This document shows, piece after piece, positions 50,048 to 60,082 of a DNA stretch of 64,000 bases; within the stretch, counting starts at the first letter, position 1, and the number at the start of each line of letters is the position of its first letter. Origin of the DNA: SIAQ01 sp963767835. GTDB taxonomy: Bacteria; Planctomycetota; Planctomycetia; Gemmatales; Gemmataceae. The position numbers and the translations under genes are program-made. The stretch is from positions 480,547 to 544,546 of the forward strand of contig CAVYFY010000006.1 in the NCBI GenBank assembly GCA_963767835.1. The letters are read 5' to 3'. The notes below the pieces were generated by a model. The model was not told where the DNA came from, made no database searches, and worked only from the letters and a program-made list of their open reading frames with translations.

Positions 50048-50942
50048 CAATGGCCGCCCCTTCCGCATCCGGTTGGCCGCGCAGGTATTGCAGGATTAGC
50101 CACCGCAAGGGAAAGACGAAGGCGTAGGTCCAGAAGACCAGGAGCGGGGCCAGCGAGCGGAACATCACCAGGATGAAGGCGGCGAGCAGGACCTGGATGA
50201 CATGGCTGATGCGCTTTCGGCCGCGAAAGATTTTGCCGGTAATATGCGGATAGGGGATGTTCGAGACCATGAGCAAGGCGACGAGCAAGGCGCCGATCGG
50301 GGCCACGATTTCAACGGTGCGCACGATAACTGCTTGCTCGATGCCGAGGGAAAACTGATTCAGGGTCGTCTGCAGAATGCCGAATTCCCCGCGCAGGATC
50401 GCCAATGCCGCGATGCAGCCGGCGGCGCCGGGGGACGGCAGCCCTTGAAAGCGCTTGTGGCTGGCGGCATCGGTGTTATTGGCGACGTTGAATCGGGCCA
50501 GCCGCAGCGCGGTGCAGGCAAAATACAGGGCCGCGATGCCCGCCAGCAACATGTGCAAGAATTCGTTGGCGTCCCGCGTCGGCCCCAGCTTGAGCAGCAA
50601 GAACGCCGGCGTCACCCCGAAGCTGACCACATCGCACAGACTATCGAGCTCGCCGCCGAAATCGCTCGCCGACTTCGAAAGACGTGCGACGTAACCGTCC
50701 AGCATGTCGAACAACATGGCGAACAAAATGAACCAGCCGGCCCAGGCGAAATGGATGTTGTCGTCAGTCCCCGTGCCGTTCGCGGAGACCTTGCTGATGA
50801 ACGTGATGGCGACAAAGCCGCAAACGCCGTTGCCCAGCGTCAGCAATGTCGGAAGGACAGCGATTCTCTTCACGGCCAATTGCCCTGTTACGCGGAAAAG
50901 ATGAAGTCGAGTATACGCCGTGCCGATCCACTTCGCCAGCAA
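50022..50942 (-). CDS. pssA: CDP-diacylglycerol-serine O-phosphatidyltransferase
   Basis: Makes phosphatidylserine from CDP-diacylglycerol and serine in the cytoplasmic membrane. The CDP-alcohol phosphotransferase motif DG-x2-AR-x8-G-x3-D-x3-D is complete in DGYVARLSKSASDFGGELDS plus LCD. About eight membrane helices, with LPTLLTLGNGVCGFVAITF as the first. The frame opens at 50942, but family members usually start near KRIAVLPTLLTLGN, so GTG 50873 is an alternative start. A C-terminal acidic tail is present. No decarboxylase gene is next to it. Confidence 0.92.
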   Translation of the reverse strand: MLAKWIGTAYTRLHLFRVTGQLAVKRIAVLPTLLTLGNGVCGFVAITFISKVSANGTGTDDNIHFAWAGWFILFAMLFDMLDGYVARLSKSASDFGGELDSLCDVVSFGVTPAFLLLKLGPTRDANEFLHMLLAGIAALYFACTALRLARFNVANNTDAASHKRFQGLPSPGAAGCIAALAILRGEFGILQTTLNQFSLGIEQAVIVRTVEIVAPIGALLVALLMVSNIPYPHITGKIFRGRKRISHVIQVLLAAFILVMFRSLAPLLVFWTYAFVFPLRWLILQYLRGQPDAEGAAIDEHAPHQL

Positions 50943-51418
50943 AAATATTTCGCCGATGCAATCAATTCCGGCGAACCGCCAGTCTTCTTGTTGAAGCCTT
51001 CACTCGCAGTCAGCCGGCGATAAATTTACCTTGTCGTTCACCGATGTCTCCGTGCCACGCCTTCGGAGCCGGCATACGCCCCCCACATTCGGGGATTCGG
51101 CCATGCTCCCAACGACGGCGCGATTTTGGCTCAAAAAACTCGTGCGCCTCCCCGGTTTCACGCCGACGATTTGATACGGCGGACGCGTCGGCGGCGAGCG
51201 TGCAACGAATTCTCCGCGACGATCCCTTTTGCTATTAATGCGTTAGGCCGATTCATTGCACGGAAGCCTGATTCCCAAAAAATCATTAAAACCGTTCGGT
51301 GCCACTTGCCTATTTTTTCTTTTCTCGCTAAATAACGCGATCCGCCCCGGTTCGTCGCAAGGTTTCCACTTTACTTTTTTATGGGACGGGCGCAGCGCCT
51401 AACAAAACGGGGTCGTCC
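50943..51418. other. Intergenic region upstream of the giant repeat protein
   Basis: About 475 bp between divergent genes. GC falls toward the right end (CCACTTTACTTTTTTATGGG before the repeat protein), where its promoter and leader probably lie. No ORF with coding character, RNA or clear hairpin was recognised. Confidence 0.6.
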
Positions 51419-54400
51419 ATGATTCAGACCACGCTGCGTTCTTGGCTCAAGAAGCTCAGCAACCATTCTCTTTCCCGCCGGTCGCGGCATCCACGGAACA
51501 CTACGCTTCGCCCGGCCTTGGAAGTGCTGGAAGATCGCATCCAGCCCTCGACAATTTATTGGGGCAATGCAAGCGGCGGAGCTTGGAACGTCGCCACCAA
51601 CTGGCAAGGTGGCGTCGCGCCAGGGGCTAGCGACGATGCCGTCATCAACATCGCCGTCTCGGGCGGCATCTCGGTCACCGACGCGGAATCTGTCAACTCA
51701 GTGAACGACACGACAGCTGCGCTTACGATTACGTCGAGCGGTTCTCTCTCCCTCGTGGGATCGACGGTGACATCCACTTTCGGCCAAAACGTTACCGTGG
51801 CAAATGGGGGATCGCTGGCCGTGGGGCCTAATGCGAGGCGCAGATCGGGACGGGGGCGACCTCGCCGTCGATTACGTTCGCCGACAACGGCCTGCTGAGC
51901 TTTGCCAGTGGCGACACGGTGACCTACGACGTCAATAGCTATTACGGTGCGACGGCGCAGATCGTGGTCGATAGCAACGGCACTGGCGGCCTGCTTGCCG
52001 CCAGCGGCACCGCCGTCAGCGGCGTCACCTTTAACGCCGCCAGCGGCGCCAACAGCACCGCGCTCCTCGTCGATGCCGGAGGCGAGCTCCAGGCCAGTTA
52101 CACCAACTTTGCCATCGGCCAAGTGAGTCTGGCGGACAACAGCATCCTCGCCAGCGGCGACTTGACCAACAACATCTTCGCAAACACCACGCTGTACACG
52201 CCGATTTTGGACGTGCCGTTGTTGACCAACAATCAGAGCTTCGCGAATGTGGACATCAATGCGGGCGACAGCCTGGCCAGCGGTCACTCGGTGACGCTGA
52301 CGCTGATGGGGACGGTCTCGACGTTTGATCTGCTCTACGTGCTGCCGGGCAACTTAACCATCAACTACGGGGCTACTCTGGCCGTGGCTTCCAATATTCC
52401 CATGCGGATCGGGACGGGGGCCACCTCGCCGTCGATTACGTTCGCCGACAACGGCCTGCTGAGCTTTGCCAGTGGCGACACGGTGACCTACGACGTCAAT
52501 AGCTATTACGGTGCGACGGCGCAGATCGTGGTCGATAGCAACGGCACTGGCGGCCTGCTTGCCGCCAGCGGCACCGCCGTCAGCGGCGTCACCTTTAACG
52601 CCGCCAGCGGCGCCAACAGCACCGCGCTCCTCGTCGATGCCGGAGGCGAGCTCCAGGCCAGTTACACCAACTTTGCCATCGGCCAAGTGAGTCTGGCGGA
52701 CAACAGCATCCTCGCCAGCGGCGACTTGACCAACAACATCTTCGCAAACACCACGCTGTACACGCCGATTTTGGACGTGCCGTTGTTGACCAACAATCAG
52801 AGCTTCGCGAATGTGGACATCAATGCGGGCGACAGCCTGGCCAGCGGTCACTCGGTGACGCTGACGCTGATGGGGACGGTCTCGACGTTTGATCTGCTCT
52901 ACGTGCTGCCGGGCAACTTAACCATCAACTACGGGGCTACTCTGGCCGTGGCTTCCAATATTCCCGTGCAGATCGGGACGGGGGCCACCTCGCCGTCGAT
53001 TACGTTCGCCGACAACGGCCTGCTGAGCTTTGCCAGTGGCGACACGGTGACCTACGACGTCAATAGCTATTACGGTGCGACGGCGCAGATCGTGGTCGAT
53101 AGCAACGGCGCTGGCGGCCTGCTTGCCGCCAGCGGCACCGCCGTCAGCGGCGTCACCTTTAACGCCGCCAGCGGTGCCAACAGCACCGCGCTCCTCGTCG
53201 ATGCCGGAGGCGAGCTCCAGGCCAGTTACACCAACTTTGCCATCGGCCAAGTGAGTCTGGCGGACAACAGCATCCTCGCCAGCGGCGACTTGACCAACAA
53301 CATCTTCGCAAACACCACGCTGTACACGCCGATTTTGGACGTGCCGTTGTTGACCAACAATCAGAGCTTCGCGAATGTGGACATCAATGCGGGCGACAGC
53401 CTGGCCAGCGGTCACTCGGTGACGCTGACGCTGATGGGGACGGTCTCGACGTTTGATCTGCTCTACGTGCTGCCGGGCAACTTAACCATCAACTACGGGG
53501 CTACTCTGGCCGTGGCTTCCAATATTCCCGTGCAGATCGGGACGGGGGCCACCTCGCCGTCGATTACGTTCGCCGACAACGGCCTGCTGAGCTTTGCCAG
53601 TGGCGACACGGTGACCTACGACGTCAATAGCTATTACGGTGCGACGGCGCAGATCGTGGTCGATAGCAACGGCGCTGGCGGCCTGCTTGCCGCCAGCGGC
53701 ACCGCCGTCAGCGGCGTCACCTTTAACGCCGCCAGCGGCGCCAACAGCACCGCGCTCCTCGTCGATGCCGGAGGCGAGCTCCAGGCCAGTTACACCAACT
53801 TTGCCATCGGCCAAGTGAGTCTGGCGGACAACAGCATCCTCGCCAGCGGCGACTTGACCAACAACATCTTCGCAAACACCACGCTGTACACGCCGATTTT
53901 GGACGTGCCGTTGTTGACCAACAATCAGAGCTTCGCGAATGTGGACATCAATGCGGGCGACAGCCTGGCCAGCGGTCAGTCGGTGACGCTGACGCTGATG
54001 GGGACGGTCTCGACGTTTGATCTGCTCTACGTGCTGCCGGGCAACTTAACCATCAACTACGGGGCTACTCTGGCCGTGGCTTCCAACATTCCCATGCGGA
54101 TCGGGACGGGGGCCACCTCGCCGTCGATTACGTTCGCCGACAACGGCCTGCTGAGCTTTGCCAGTGGCGACACGGTGACCTACGACGTCAATAGCTATTA
54201 CGGTGCGACGGCGCAGATCGTGGTCGATAGCAACGGCACTGGCGGCCTGCTTGCCGCCAGCGGCACCGCCGTCAGCGGCGTCACCTTTAACGCCGCCAGC
54301 GGTGCCAACAGCACCGCGCTCCTCGTCGATGCCGGAGGCGAGCTCCAGGCCAGTTACACCAACTTTGCCATCGGCCAAGTGAGTCTGGCGGACAACAGCA

Positions 54401-55887
54401 TCCTCGCCAGCGGCGACTTGACCAACAACATCTTCGCAAACACCACGCTGTACACGCCGATTTTGGACGTGCCGTTGTTGACCAACAATCAGAGCTTCGC
54501 GAATGTGGACATCAATGCGGGCGACAGCCTGGCCAGCGGTCACTCGGTGACGCTGACGCTGATGGGGACGGTCTCGACGTTTGATCTGCTCTACGTGCTG
54601 CCGGGCAACTTAACCATCAACTACGGGGCTACTCTGGCCGTGGCTTCCAATATTCCCGTGCAGATCGGGACGGGGGCCACCTCGCCGTCGATTACGTTCG
54701 CCGACAACGGCCTGCTGAGCTTTGCCAGTGGCGACACGGTGACCTACGACGTCAATAGCTATTACGGTGCGACGGCGCAGATCGTGGTCGATAGCAACGG
54801 CACTGGCGGCCTGCTTGCCGCCAGCGGCACCACCTTCAACGCTGCCAGCGGCAGCAACAGCAGCGCGATCGTCGTCAATTCCGGAGGCGTTTTCTCTGGC
54901 ACAGGCAACGCACTTATCGCAGTCGAGATCATGGGAAATGGCACTCTGTCTCCCGGGGCACCGGTCGGCACGCTGAACGTCAACAACCTCACCTTGAGCT
55001 CGGGCTCGCACGTGAGCGTCACCCTTGAGAACGGCACGTCCGGCAACTTCGGACAGCTCTCCTATAGCGGATCGCTCAGCTTGTCTGGAGCGAGTCTCGC
55101 CGTCGAGGCGGGGAACATAAGCGTCGGCGAGCAGTTCACTATTGTTACCACGGTTTCGGGCGCACTAACTGGGACCTTTAGCAATGCTCCCACGACGATT
55201 ACTGCCGCAAACAATCCCGAGGACGTGTTCAGTGTCAGCTACGCGAATGACAAGGTGACGCTCACCGTTACAAGCGTGGGTTTGGCGGTTTCGGCGGTAG
55301 CGATCAACGAAGACATCTCGGCCCTCTACAACGCCGCCGGGCAATCATCGCCGGGCACGCAGCGGTCGATGGTGGACGACATTGTTTACACTTTCAGCGA
55401 GCCGGTCAACATCTCGCCGAGTGACCCGAACGTCTTCACCGTAAGCGTGGCTGCAGGCCGATCGGGAACCGTGCCGACGCTGAGTTGGGCTGCCGTCGCC
55501 GGCTCGAACGATACCGAGTGGGCCGTCAGCTTTAGCGGCAACGGCGTCACCGGCGGTTCTATCGCCAACGGCGCTTACACCATCACCATCGCTGATCCGA
55601 ATTCCATTACTGCCGTCAGCGACGGCCAGGCACTCAGCCTCCTCCCGGGCCAGGCGCCGGCGGCGGGCGACCCGGATCACGCCACCCAGTCCTTTTACCG
55701 CCTTTTCGGCGACATCAACGGCGACGGCGTCGTCAATGCGGCGGACAATTTGCAGTTCAAGCAAGCGCTAACGACTTACAACGCGGCTTTCGATTACAAT
55801 GGCGACGGCATCGTCAATGCTTCCGACAATCTTAAATTCAAGAACGATTTGACGGTGAACTTCACCGGCTTCACACCGACTATCTGA
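51419..55887 (+). CDS. Giant extracellular repeat protein with dockerin-like end, frameshifted near 51838
   Basis: About 1490 residues after correction. The N-terminus carries the planctomycete cell-surface motif RPALEVLEDRIQPS, then YWGNASGGAWNVATNWQGG, typical of passenger-like beta domains. The first frame runs out at 51898 because of an indel near 51838; the next frame (open from before 51919) carries five full and one partial 188-residue repeats. A beta-rich region follows (LSSGSHVSVTLENGTSGNFG). The C-terminus has two EF-hand/dockerin-type repeats, DINGDGVVNAADNLQFK and DYNGDGIVNASDNLKFK, likely calcium-binding. Probably a secreted surface or adhesion protein. Confidence 0.85.
51841..54832. 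repeat. 564-bp tandem repeats (5 full copies plus a partial sixth)
   Basis: Units begin at 51841, 52405, 52969, 53533, 54097 and 54661; the last breaks off near 54832. Copies differ by only a handful of substitutions (for example Met-Arg/Val-Gln before the unit joint, Thr/Ala in NGTGG, His/Gln in SGHSV). All keep the 188-codon frame. Such identity means recent expansion or strong homogenisation. Confidence 0.97.
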
Positions 55888-56334
55888 ACCCATCCATGAC
55901 CCGCAATGATTCAACCGGGCCAATTACAGCCTCGCCAGCGAAAAAGAAATCGCTAAACCTCATCAGGGTGAACGCGGCGGTTCCTGGGGAGTATTCTCCC
56001 ATCGAATTGCGGCGCTAATCGCGGATCCCTGCGAACAAATTTGGTAGAGTAAGGATCAGCCGGCAGCGAGGGTTTGCGCGGACGAGATTTCTCGACGGGG
56101 AGCCGCGAATGTCTGACGGACGATTTTCGAGCAAGCCGATCCGCGCCGCAAGAAGCAGCGACTTCGCGAGAGGTGAATTCTCCGCCGAGGCCATGGCATC
56201 GCCCGACGCTGCCCGAGCATTTCTGACGTCGTCGGCCGTGCGGCGTGAGGTCAACGCGTTGCTGGAGGAGCCATTCCCGGAGGTCGGCGCGTTGAAGTGC
56301 GCATCCGTTTCCCAAGAACACGCCCGTTGCCGCG
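55888..56334. other. Intergenic region, no supported gene
   Basis: About 450 bp. A plus-strand frame from ATG 56109 (MSDGRFSSKPIRAARSSDFA) overlaps the next gene out of frame and shows no conserved pattern, so it is not called. No clear terminator hairpin was found after the repeat-protein stop. Confidence 0.5.
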
Positions 56335-57090
56335 ATGGATCTCGGCCGGCCCATTGCCAGCGCGGTTTTGGTGCAGGAATATCTGATCGGGCTGGTCTTC
56401 CTGCGGGTTTGCGGCTGGCTGTTCATGATTTTGGGCGGATTGATTCTTTTGGGGGGGGTAATAGCCGCCATCGCCGCGGTGTCTGAACCCCTGCGCCCAA
56501 GGCCTCGGAACGACGCGTTCGCCCTAATCGCCGTGACCATCATTGGCGGAGCTATCGGCGGCGCCGGGGCATGGTTCGGCTACTTCCGCGGGCGTGTCAT
56601 CAATCAAATGTGCTGGTTCTGTCCGCACGGCATGGTCTGGATGACCGAGAAGGTGTTCGAGTGGTACGCCTGGGCGGAAGTGCACGAGGTCTATTGCAAG
56701 CTCTGTCCCGCCCGTCCCGCCGTCGGGATCAGCATGGGCGGCCCGATCGCCTGGATATCATTCAGCAACACGGCCACATCGCGAAGGATCGTGCCCTATT
56801 TCGAGAATCGGGCTGCCGCCGCCAACATTGAAAAAGCGCTGCACGCGATCGCGGAAGGCAGAACGATTCGATTCGGCGAATGGCGCGTGCGAAAGTCAGC
56901 GATCCAGGGAATCGCCGAAGAAATCGCGTGGAGAAACGTGTTCGAGATCGAACGGAATGATCGCGACCTGTTAATTCGCCACGAGGAGCACAGCGCGTTG
57001 ACGATACCCCTGGACGAGATTCCATTTCCGAGCATGTTCACGGCACTCGCACGCGCGCTGCACGCCCACGCCAGGGAGCGGCCCGCATGA
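56335..57090 (+). CDS. Two-helix membrane protein, partner of the DUF6585-like gene
   Basis: 251 residues. Two hydrophobic segments in the first 85 residues (LVFLRVCGWLFMILGGLILL and FALIAVTIIGGAIGGAGAWF), then a soluble domain with paired cysteines (MCWFCPHGMVW, VYCKLCPARPAVG). It continues with GPIAWISFSNTATSRRIVPY and a helical/beta end (WRNVFEIERNDRDLLIRHEE). This later part resembles DUF6585-like PH-type domains. Its stop overlaps the next start (ATGA), so the two proteins are coupled and probably act together at the membrane. Confidence 0.7.
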   Translation: MDLGRPIASAVLVQEYLIGLVFLRVCGWLFMILGGLILLGGVIAAIAAVSEPLRPRPRNDAFALIAVTIIGGAIGGAGAWFGYFRGRVINQMCWFCPHGMVWMTEKVFEWYAWAEVHEVYCKLCPARPAVGISMGGPIAWISFSNTATSRRIVPYFENRAAAANIEKALHAIAEGRTIRFGEWRVRKSAIQGIAEEIAWRNVFEIERNDRDLLIRHEEHSALTIPLDEIPFPSMFTALARALHAHARERPA

Positions 57091-58175
57091 ATGTCGTTTG
57101 TCCCCGTTGCCAGGGAACCATGCACGCGCCGGATGATGTCGCGCAAATACTCTGCGTCCACTGCGGCCAGTCTTTATCGCTTGCCGAGACGCATGTGACG
57201 GCGGCGGCTTCATCCGCGTTGCGAGCAACCGCGCCCGAGCCGTGGACGCCGGGGCAAGCCGCGCCCGGTGAAGCGGCGTTGCCGGAGACATACGCGAATT
57301 GGGACGAGTTCCGCACGCTGTCGCCGGCGCTGCAAGGGGAGTTGATCAAGCTGGCGGTGCGTGCGTTGCCCGACATGCGCGACGCGGAGCTGCAAACCTT
57401 GCCGGCGAATCTGCCGCCGAAGGTCGATGAATTCGGCCTGCCGCTGGCGACGCTGACGATTTCGGGCGAGAAACAGGCGCTCAATTTCGGCATCGCCGCG
57501 CTGGCGGCCGTGATCGGCTTGATGTTCCTGCTCGCGGGCGGCTTCGAGCTGAGCGGCCATCGCCTGCAACCGCTCATGCGCGACGGCGTCGCCGCCTATT
57601 CCATCATGATGCTGTTCGGCATCGTCGGTATCGGCTTCGGCGCCTGGCACGCATTCTTCCGGCAGCCGAATCTTTCGATCACCATCTGGATCTTCGAGAA
57701 TGGCCTATTCGTGCAGCGCGGCAACGAGGTCGAGGCCTGCGGCTGGGAAGACGTCAAGGATTTTCGCGACGCCGACAACATCGGCCCGCCCATCTACACG
57801 ATCATCACGCGCGGCGATTGCCGGCTGGTCCTCTCCGCCGCCCAATCCCCGACGATCATGCCACTGGCGGAATACCTCAAGGTCAAGATCGCGTCAGCCC
57901 AATTCCTGCCGAAGCTCCAGCGCATCTTCAACGGCGACCCGGTCAAGTTCGGCGCCCTCTGGCTCGACAGCACCGGCATCAAGGGCCCGATCACGGCCAC
58001 CTGGGCGGAGATCGTGCGCGTGGTCGCCGATGACGCGGTCCTGTACATCGATTGCCGTGGCCTGGACGCCTGGCAGCAGGTTCCGCTTCGCAGCATCTCG
58101 TTTCCGCTTTTGCTGGTGGCGATCGCGTATGTCATGATCGAAGACGCCAAGCGCTTGCCGACGGTGGACGCGTGA
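57087..58175 (+). CDS. Zinc-ribbon membrane protein, DUF6585-like
   Basis: 362 residues. N-terminal zinc ribbon (CPRCQGTM ... ILCVHCGQSL), an Ala/Pro-rich linker, two hydrophobic segments (LNFGIAALAAVIGLMFLLAG and AAYSIMMLFGIVGIGFGAWH), then a cytoplasmic PH-like domain with IWIFENGLFVQRGNEVEACG and WEDVKDFRDADNIGPPIY. The two-gene pair with matching C-terminal domains is conserved in layout only as far as can be seen here; function unknown. Confidence 0.7.
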   Translation: MNVVCPRCQGTMHAPDDVAQILCVHCGQSLSLAETHVTAAASSALRATAPEPWTPGQAAPGEAALPETYANWDEFRTLSPALQGELIKLAVRALPDMRDAELQTLPANLPPKVDEFGLPLATLTISGEKQALNFGIAALAAVIGLMFLLAGGFELSGHRLQPLMRDGVAAYSIMMLFGIVGIGFGAWHAFFRQPNLSITIWIFENGLFVQRGNEVEACGWEDVKDFRDADNIGPPIYTIITRGDCRLVLSAAQSPTIMPLAEYLKVKIASAQFLPKLQRIFNGDPVKFGALWLDSTGIKGPITATWAEIVRVVADDAVLYIDCRGLDAWQQVPLRSISFPLLLVAIAYVMIEDAKRLPTVDA

Positions 58176-58176
58176 T

Positions 58177-58192
58177 TGTTCCGCGCGGAACA
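58177..58192. promoter_or_regulatory. 16-bp perfect palindrome, parS-like
   Basis: TGTTCCGCGCGGAACA directly follows the stop of the zinc-ribbon gene. It matches 14 of 16 positions of the parS form TGTTCCACGTGGAACA, with two symmetric changes in the core. It may be an operator or a degenerate parS; no T-tract follows. Confidence 0.45.
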
Positions 58193-58389
58193 TTGGCCCG
58201 CGATGAGGGGTCTCTCCCCCGGCTTCGTGGGTACGTGCTCCGAAATCGTGGAATTTCCTGGAGATTTCCGCATTCGAGCTACCCACGGGTGATGGGTATG
58301 TGGGTAGGTGGACTCTAATGCCGGGTGATTTCCTCGGGCCCGGTTGCTAAGATAGCGGCAACTCTCCCGCGTCACCGTCGAGGTTCGCC

Positions 58390-58737
58390 ATGAAGCTGAT
58401 CATTGCCATCATCCAGCCCGCGAAGGTCGAAGCCGTCAAGGAGGCGCTGAACAAGGTCGAAGTGTTTCGCCTGACGATGATCGATTGCCGGGGGTTTGGC
58501 CGGCAGAAGGGGCAGAGCGAGGTCTATCGCGGCCATGAGCTGACGGTGAACCTGCTCAACAAGGTGCAACTGCAAGTCGCCGTCAACGAGGATTTCGTCG
58601 AGCCGACCGTCAACGCGATCATGGAGGCGGGGCGCACCGGCTCGGAGGGCCGCATCGGCGACGGCAAAATCTTCATCATCCCGCTCGAGGACTGCATCCG
58701 CATCCGCACCGGCGAGCGCGGGCCGGAGGCGATTTAG
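58390..58737 (+). CDS. glnB: PII nitrogen regulatory protein
   Basis: 115 residues, a trimeric sensor of 2-oxoglutarate and ATP/ADP. The start MKLIIAIIQPAKVEAVKEAL, the T-loop (GFGRQKGQSEVYRGHELTVN, with the Tyr that is uridylylated in proteobacteria in EVYRG) and the B-loop GRTGSEGRIGDGKIFI are all present. No amtB or glnA gene is adjacent; it is followed 2 bp later by a receiver-like gene, which may be a partner. GlnB and GlnK cannot be told apart from sequence alone. Confidence 0.95.
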   Translation: MKLIIAIIQPAKVEAVKEALNKVEVFRLTMIDCRGFGRQKGQSEVYRGHELTVNLLNKVQLQVAVNEDFVEPTVNAIMEAGRTGSEGRIGDGKIFIIPLEDCIRIRTGERGPEAI

Positions 58738-58739
58738 CC

Positions 58740-59114
58740 ATGAACGACATCGTTTTGCTGTGCGATGATCTGATTTTCGTCAGCCGCGTGGCGGGCACGG
58801 CCACGGCGTTGGGACTGACATTGCGCAGCGCAAAATCTTTGCGTGATTTGTTGATTTTTTGCGAGCAATCGCCGCCGGCATGTGCTATCATCGATTTGAA
58901 TTTGCCCGGCCTCGATATCGATCAAGCCGCGTGCGAATTGAAGCAGGTGCGGCCCAGGCCAACGCTTGTCGGGTATGGGTCCCATGTCGATACTGCGACA
59001 TTGAAAAAAGGACGCGAGGCCGGACTAGATGTCGTTTGGCCGCGCAGCAAATTCGTGGAGGAGTTGGAGACCGCCTTGCCCGGATGGGCTCAATCCCCGG
59101 AGACCGCATCATGA
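58740..59114 (+). CDS. Receiver-like (degenerate response-regulator) protein
   Basis: 124 residues with a CheY-like order: acidic pocket in IVLLCDDLIF, phospho-acceptor-like Asp in CAIIDLNLPGLDID, Ser in LVGYGSHVD, and VWPRSKFVEEL where the usual Lys is Arg/Ser-Lys. It has no output domain. It starts 2 bp after the PII stop and its own stop overlaps the next start, so it is co-translated with both. It may be a pseudo-receiver signalling with PII; this is inference. Confidence 0.65.
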   Translation: MNDIVLLCDDLIFVSRVAGTATALGLTLRSAKSLRDLLIFCEQSPPACAIIDLNLPGLDIDQAACELKQVRPRPTLVGYGSHVDTATLKKGREAGLDVVWPRSKFVEELETALPGWAQSPETAS

Positions 59115-59503
59115 AACGTGGTTTCGCAGCAGTTTTCGCTTTGTTGTTGATCGGGCTCGCCGCCGGCAACGCCGCGCCGGTTCGGCTGCCGCGCGAACCT
59201 TTACGCGTGGAACCCGAGCAGCTCGATCTGCGCGGCAGCCGCTGGTTCGGCAAAACCTACGAAGGCACCGATTGGACCATCATCTTCGAGCCCAATGGCG
59301 GCGTCACCAATATCGAGAACGGCAACGTCTACAAGGTCGGTTCCTGGAAATCGACCGGCCCCAACACCGTCTACATGGAACTCAACAACGTCTACTACGA
59401 ATTTCGCGGCACCATCACCGGCGATGTCCTTGCCGGCGATTCCTCCAATAAAGTCGGCCTGCGCTGGCAAACCACCTTCCGGCGCATTTCTCAGTCTCAA
59501 TGA
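59111..59503 (+). CDS. Small secreted protein, paralog 1
   Basis: 130 residues from ATG 59111 (overlapping the previous stop as ATGA): signal peptide FAAVFALLLIGLAAGNAA, then a compact beta domain with LRGSRWFGKTYEGTDWTIIF, GSWKSTGPNTVYMELNNVYY and EFRGTITGD. A similar W-x-G-K/I-F-x2-D/N-G pattern occurs in the next gene. It resembles lipocalin-like or META-type small domains; role unknown. Confidence 0.75.
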   Translation: MKRGFAAVFALLLIGLAAGNAAPVRLPREPLRVEPEQLDLRGSRWFGKTYEGTDWTIIFEPNGGVTNIENGNVYKVGSWKSTGPNTVYMELNNVYYEFRGTITGDVLAGDSSNKVGLRWQTTFRRISQSQ

Positions 59504-59576
59504 CCGCGGATGACGCATCGTGCCCACAAAATGAATCCTCGAAGTTAGGCAGTAAATCACGCACAGGGGAACTGAA

Positions 59577-60004
59577 ATGCGTTCAAGCTTGGGCCTCGCG
59601 GTGATTGGGATACTCATGGCGCTCGGCTCTGCCCAGGCGCGCCGGCGCGGTTGCTGTACAAATCAAGCCAAGCGCCAATGACGCCCGCACCGGTGATGGT
59701 GGACTTGAATGGCAGCGCCTGGCTTGGCAAATACAGGGCTGCCAACCGCATCTTCATCTTCGAGGCCGACGGCACTTTGAGCTACCGAAGCGCCGCATCC
59801 AAGGTTGCGAAGGCCTTCAAAAATGGCGGTTCTTGGAAACTCGAAGGCGACAAGCTCCATTTCGAGCATTTCATCAATCCCAATCAGAAACTGATGGAAT
59901 TCCACGGCACCGTCAAGGACGCTAACACGATCGTCGGTGAAGCAACCTTTTTCCTCAAGGGCGGCGCCAAGCAAGAGCAAACTCTTCAGCGCAGCAAGGA
60001 ATAA
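59577..60004 (+). CDS. Small secreted protein, paralog 2, frameshifted near 59640
   Basis: ATG 59577 starts a signal peptide (MRSSLGLAVIGILMALGSAQ), but the mature domain (DLNGSAWLGKYRAANRIFIF, GGSWKLEGDKLHFEHF, EFHGTVKDANTIVGEATFFL) is in another frame, opening at TTG 59651. One missing base in the GC-rich GGCGCGCCGGCG stretch explains this. The SAWLGKY and GSWK elements match the preceding gene. Restored length is ~140 residues. Confidence 0.7.
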
Positions 60005-60082
60005 GCCCCTCTCGTCAAGCCGTCCCGACACGTTACAATAATCACAACAACAACACGAACAATCCTCCGCAGGAGCAATCCC

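Noticed and set aside
52354..54543. Repeated 165-codon minus-strand ORFs in the giant repeat gene
   Set aside because: They recur only because the 564-bp unit recurs; no independent coding evidence.
51841..54832. Assembly collapse or duplication artefact instead of real repeats
   Set aside because: Units carry distinct substitutions and keep a 188-codon frame, and the last unit is cleanly partial. Real repeats are more likely, although the exact number is uncertain.
55953..56543. Minus-strand ORF of 196 codons after the repeat protein
   Set aside because: Low-complexity Arg-rich translation overlapping a supported plus-strand gene; no start signal.
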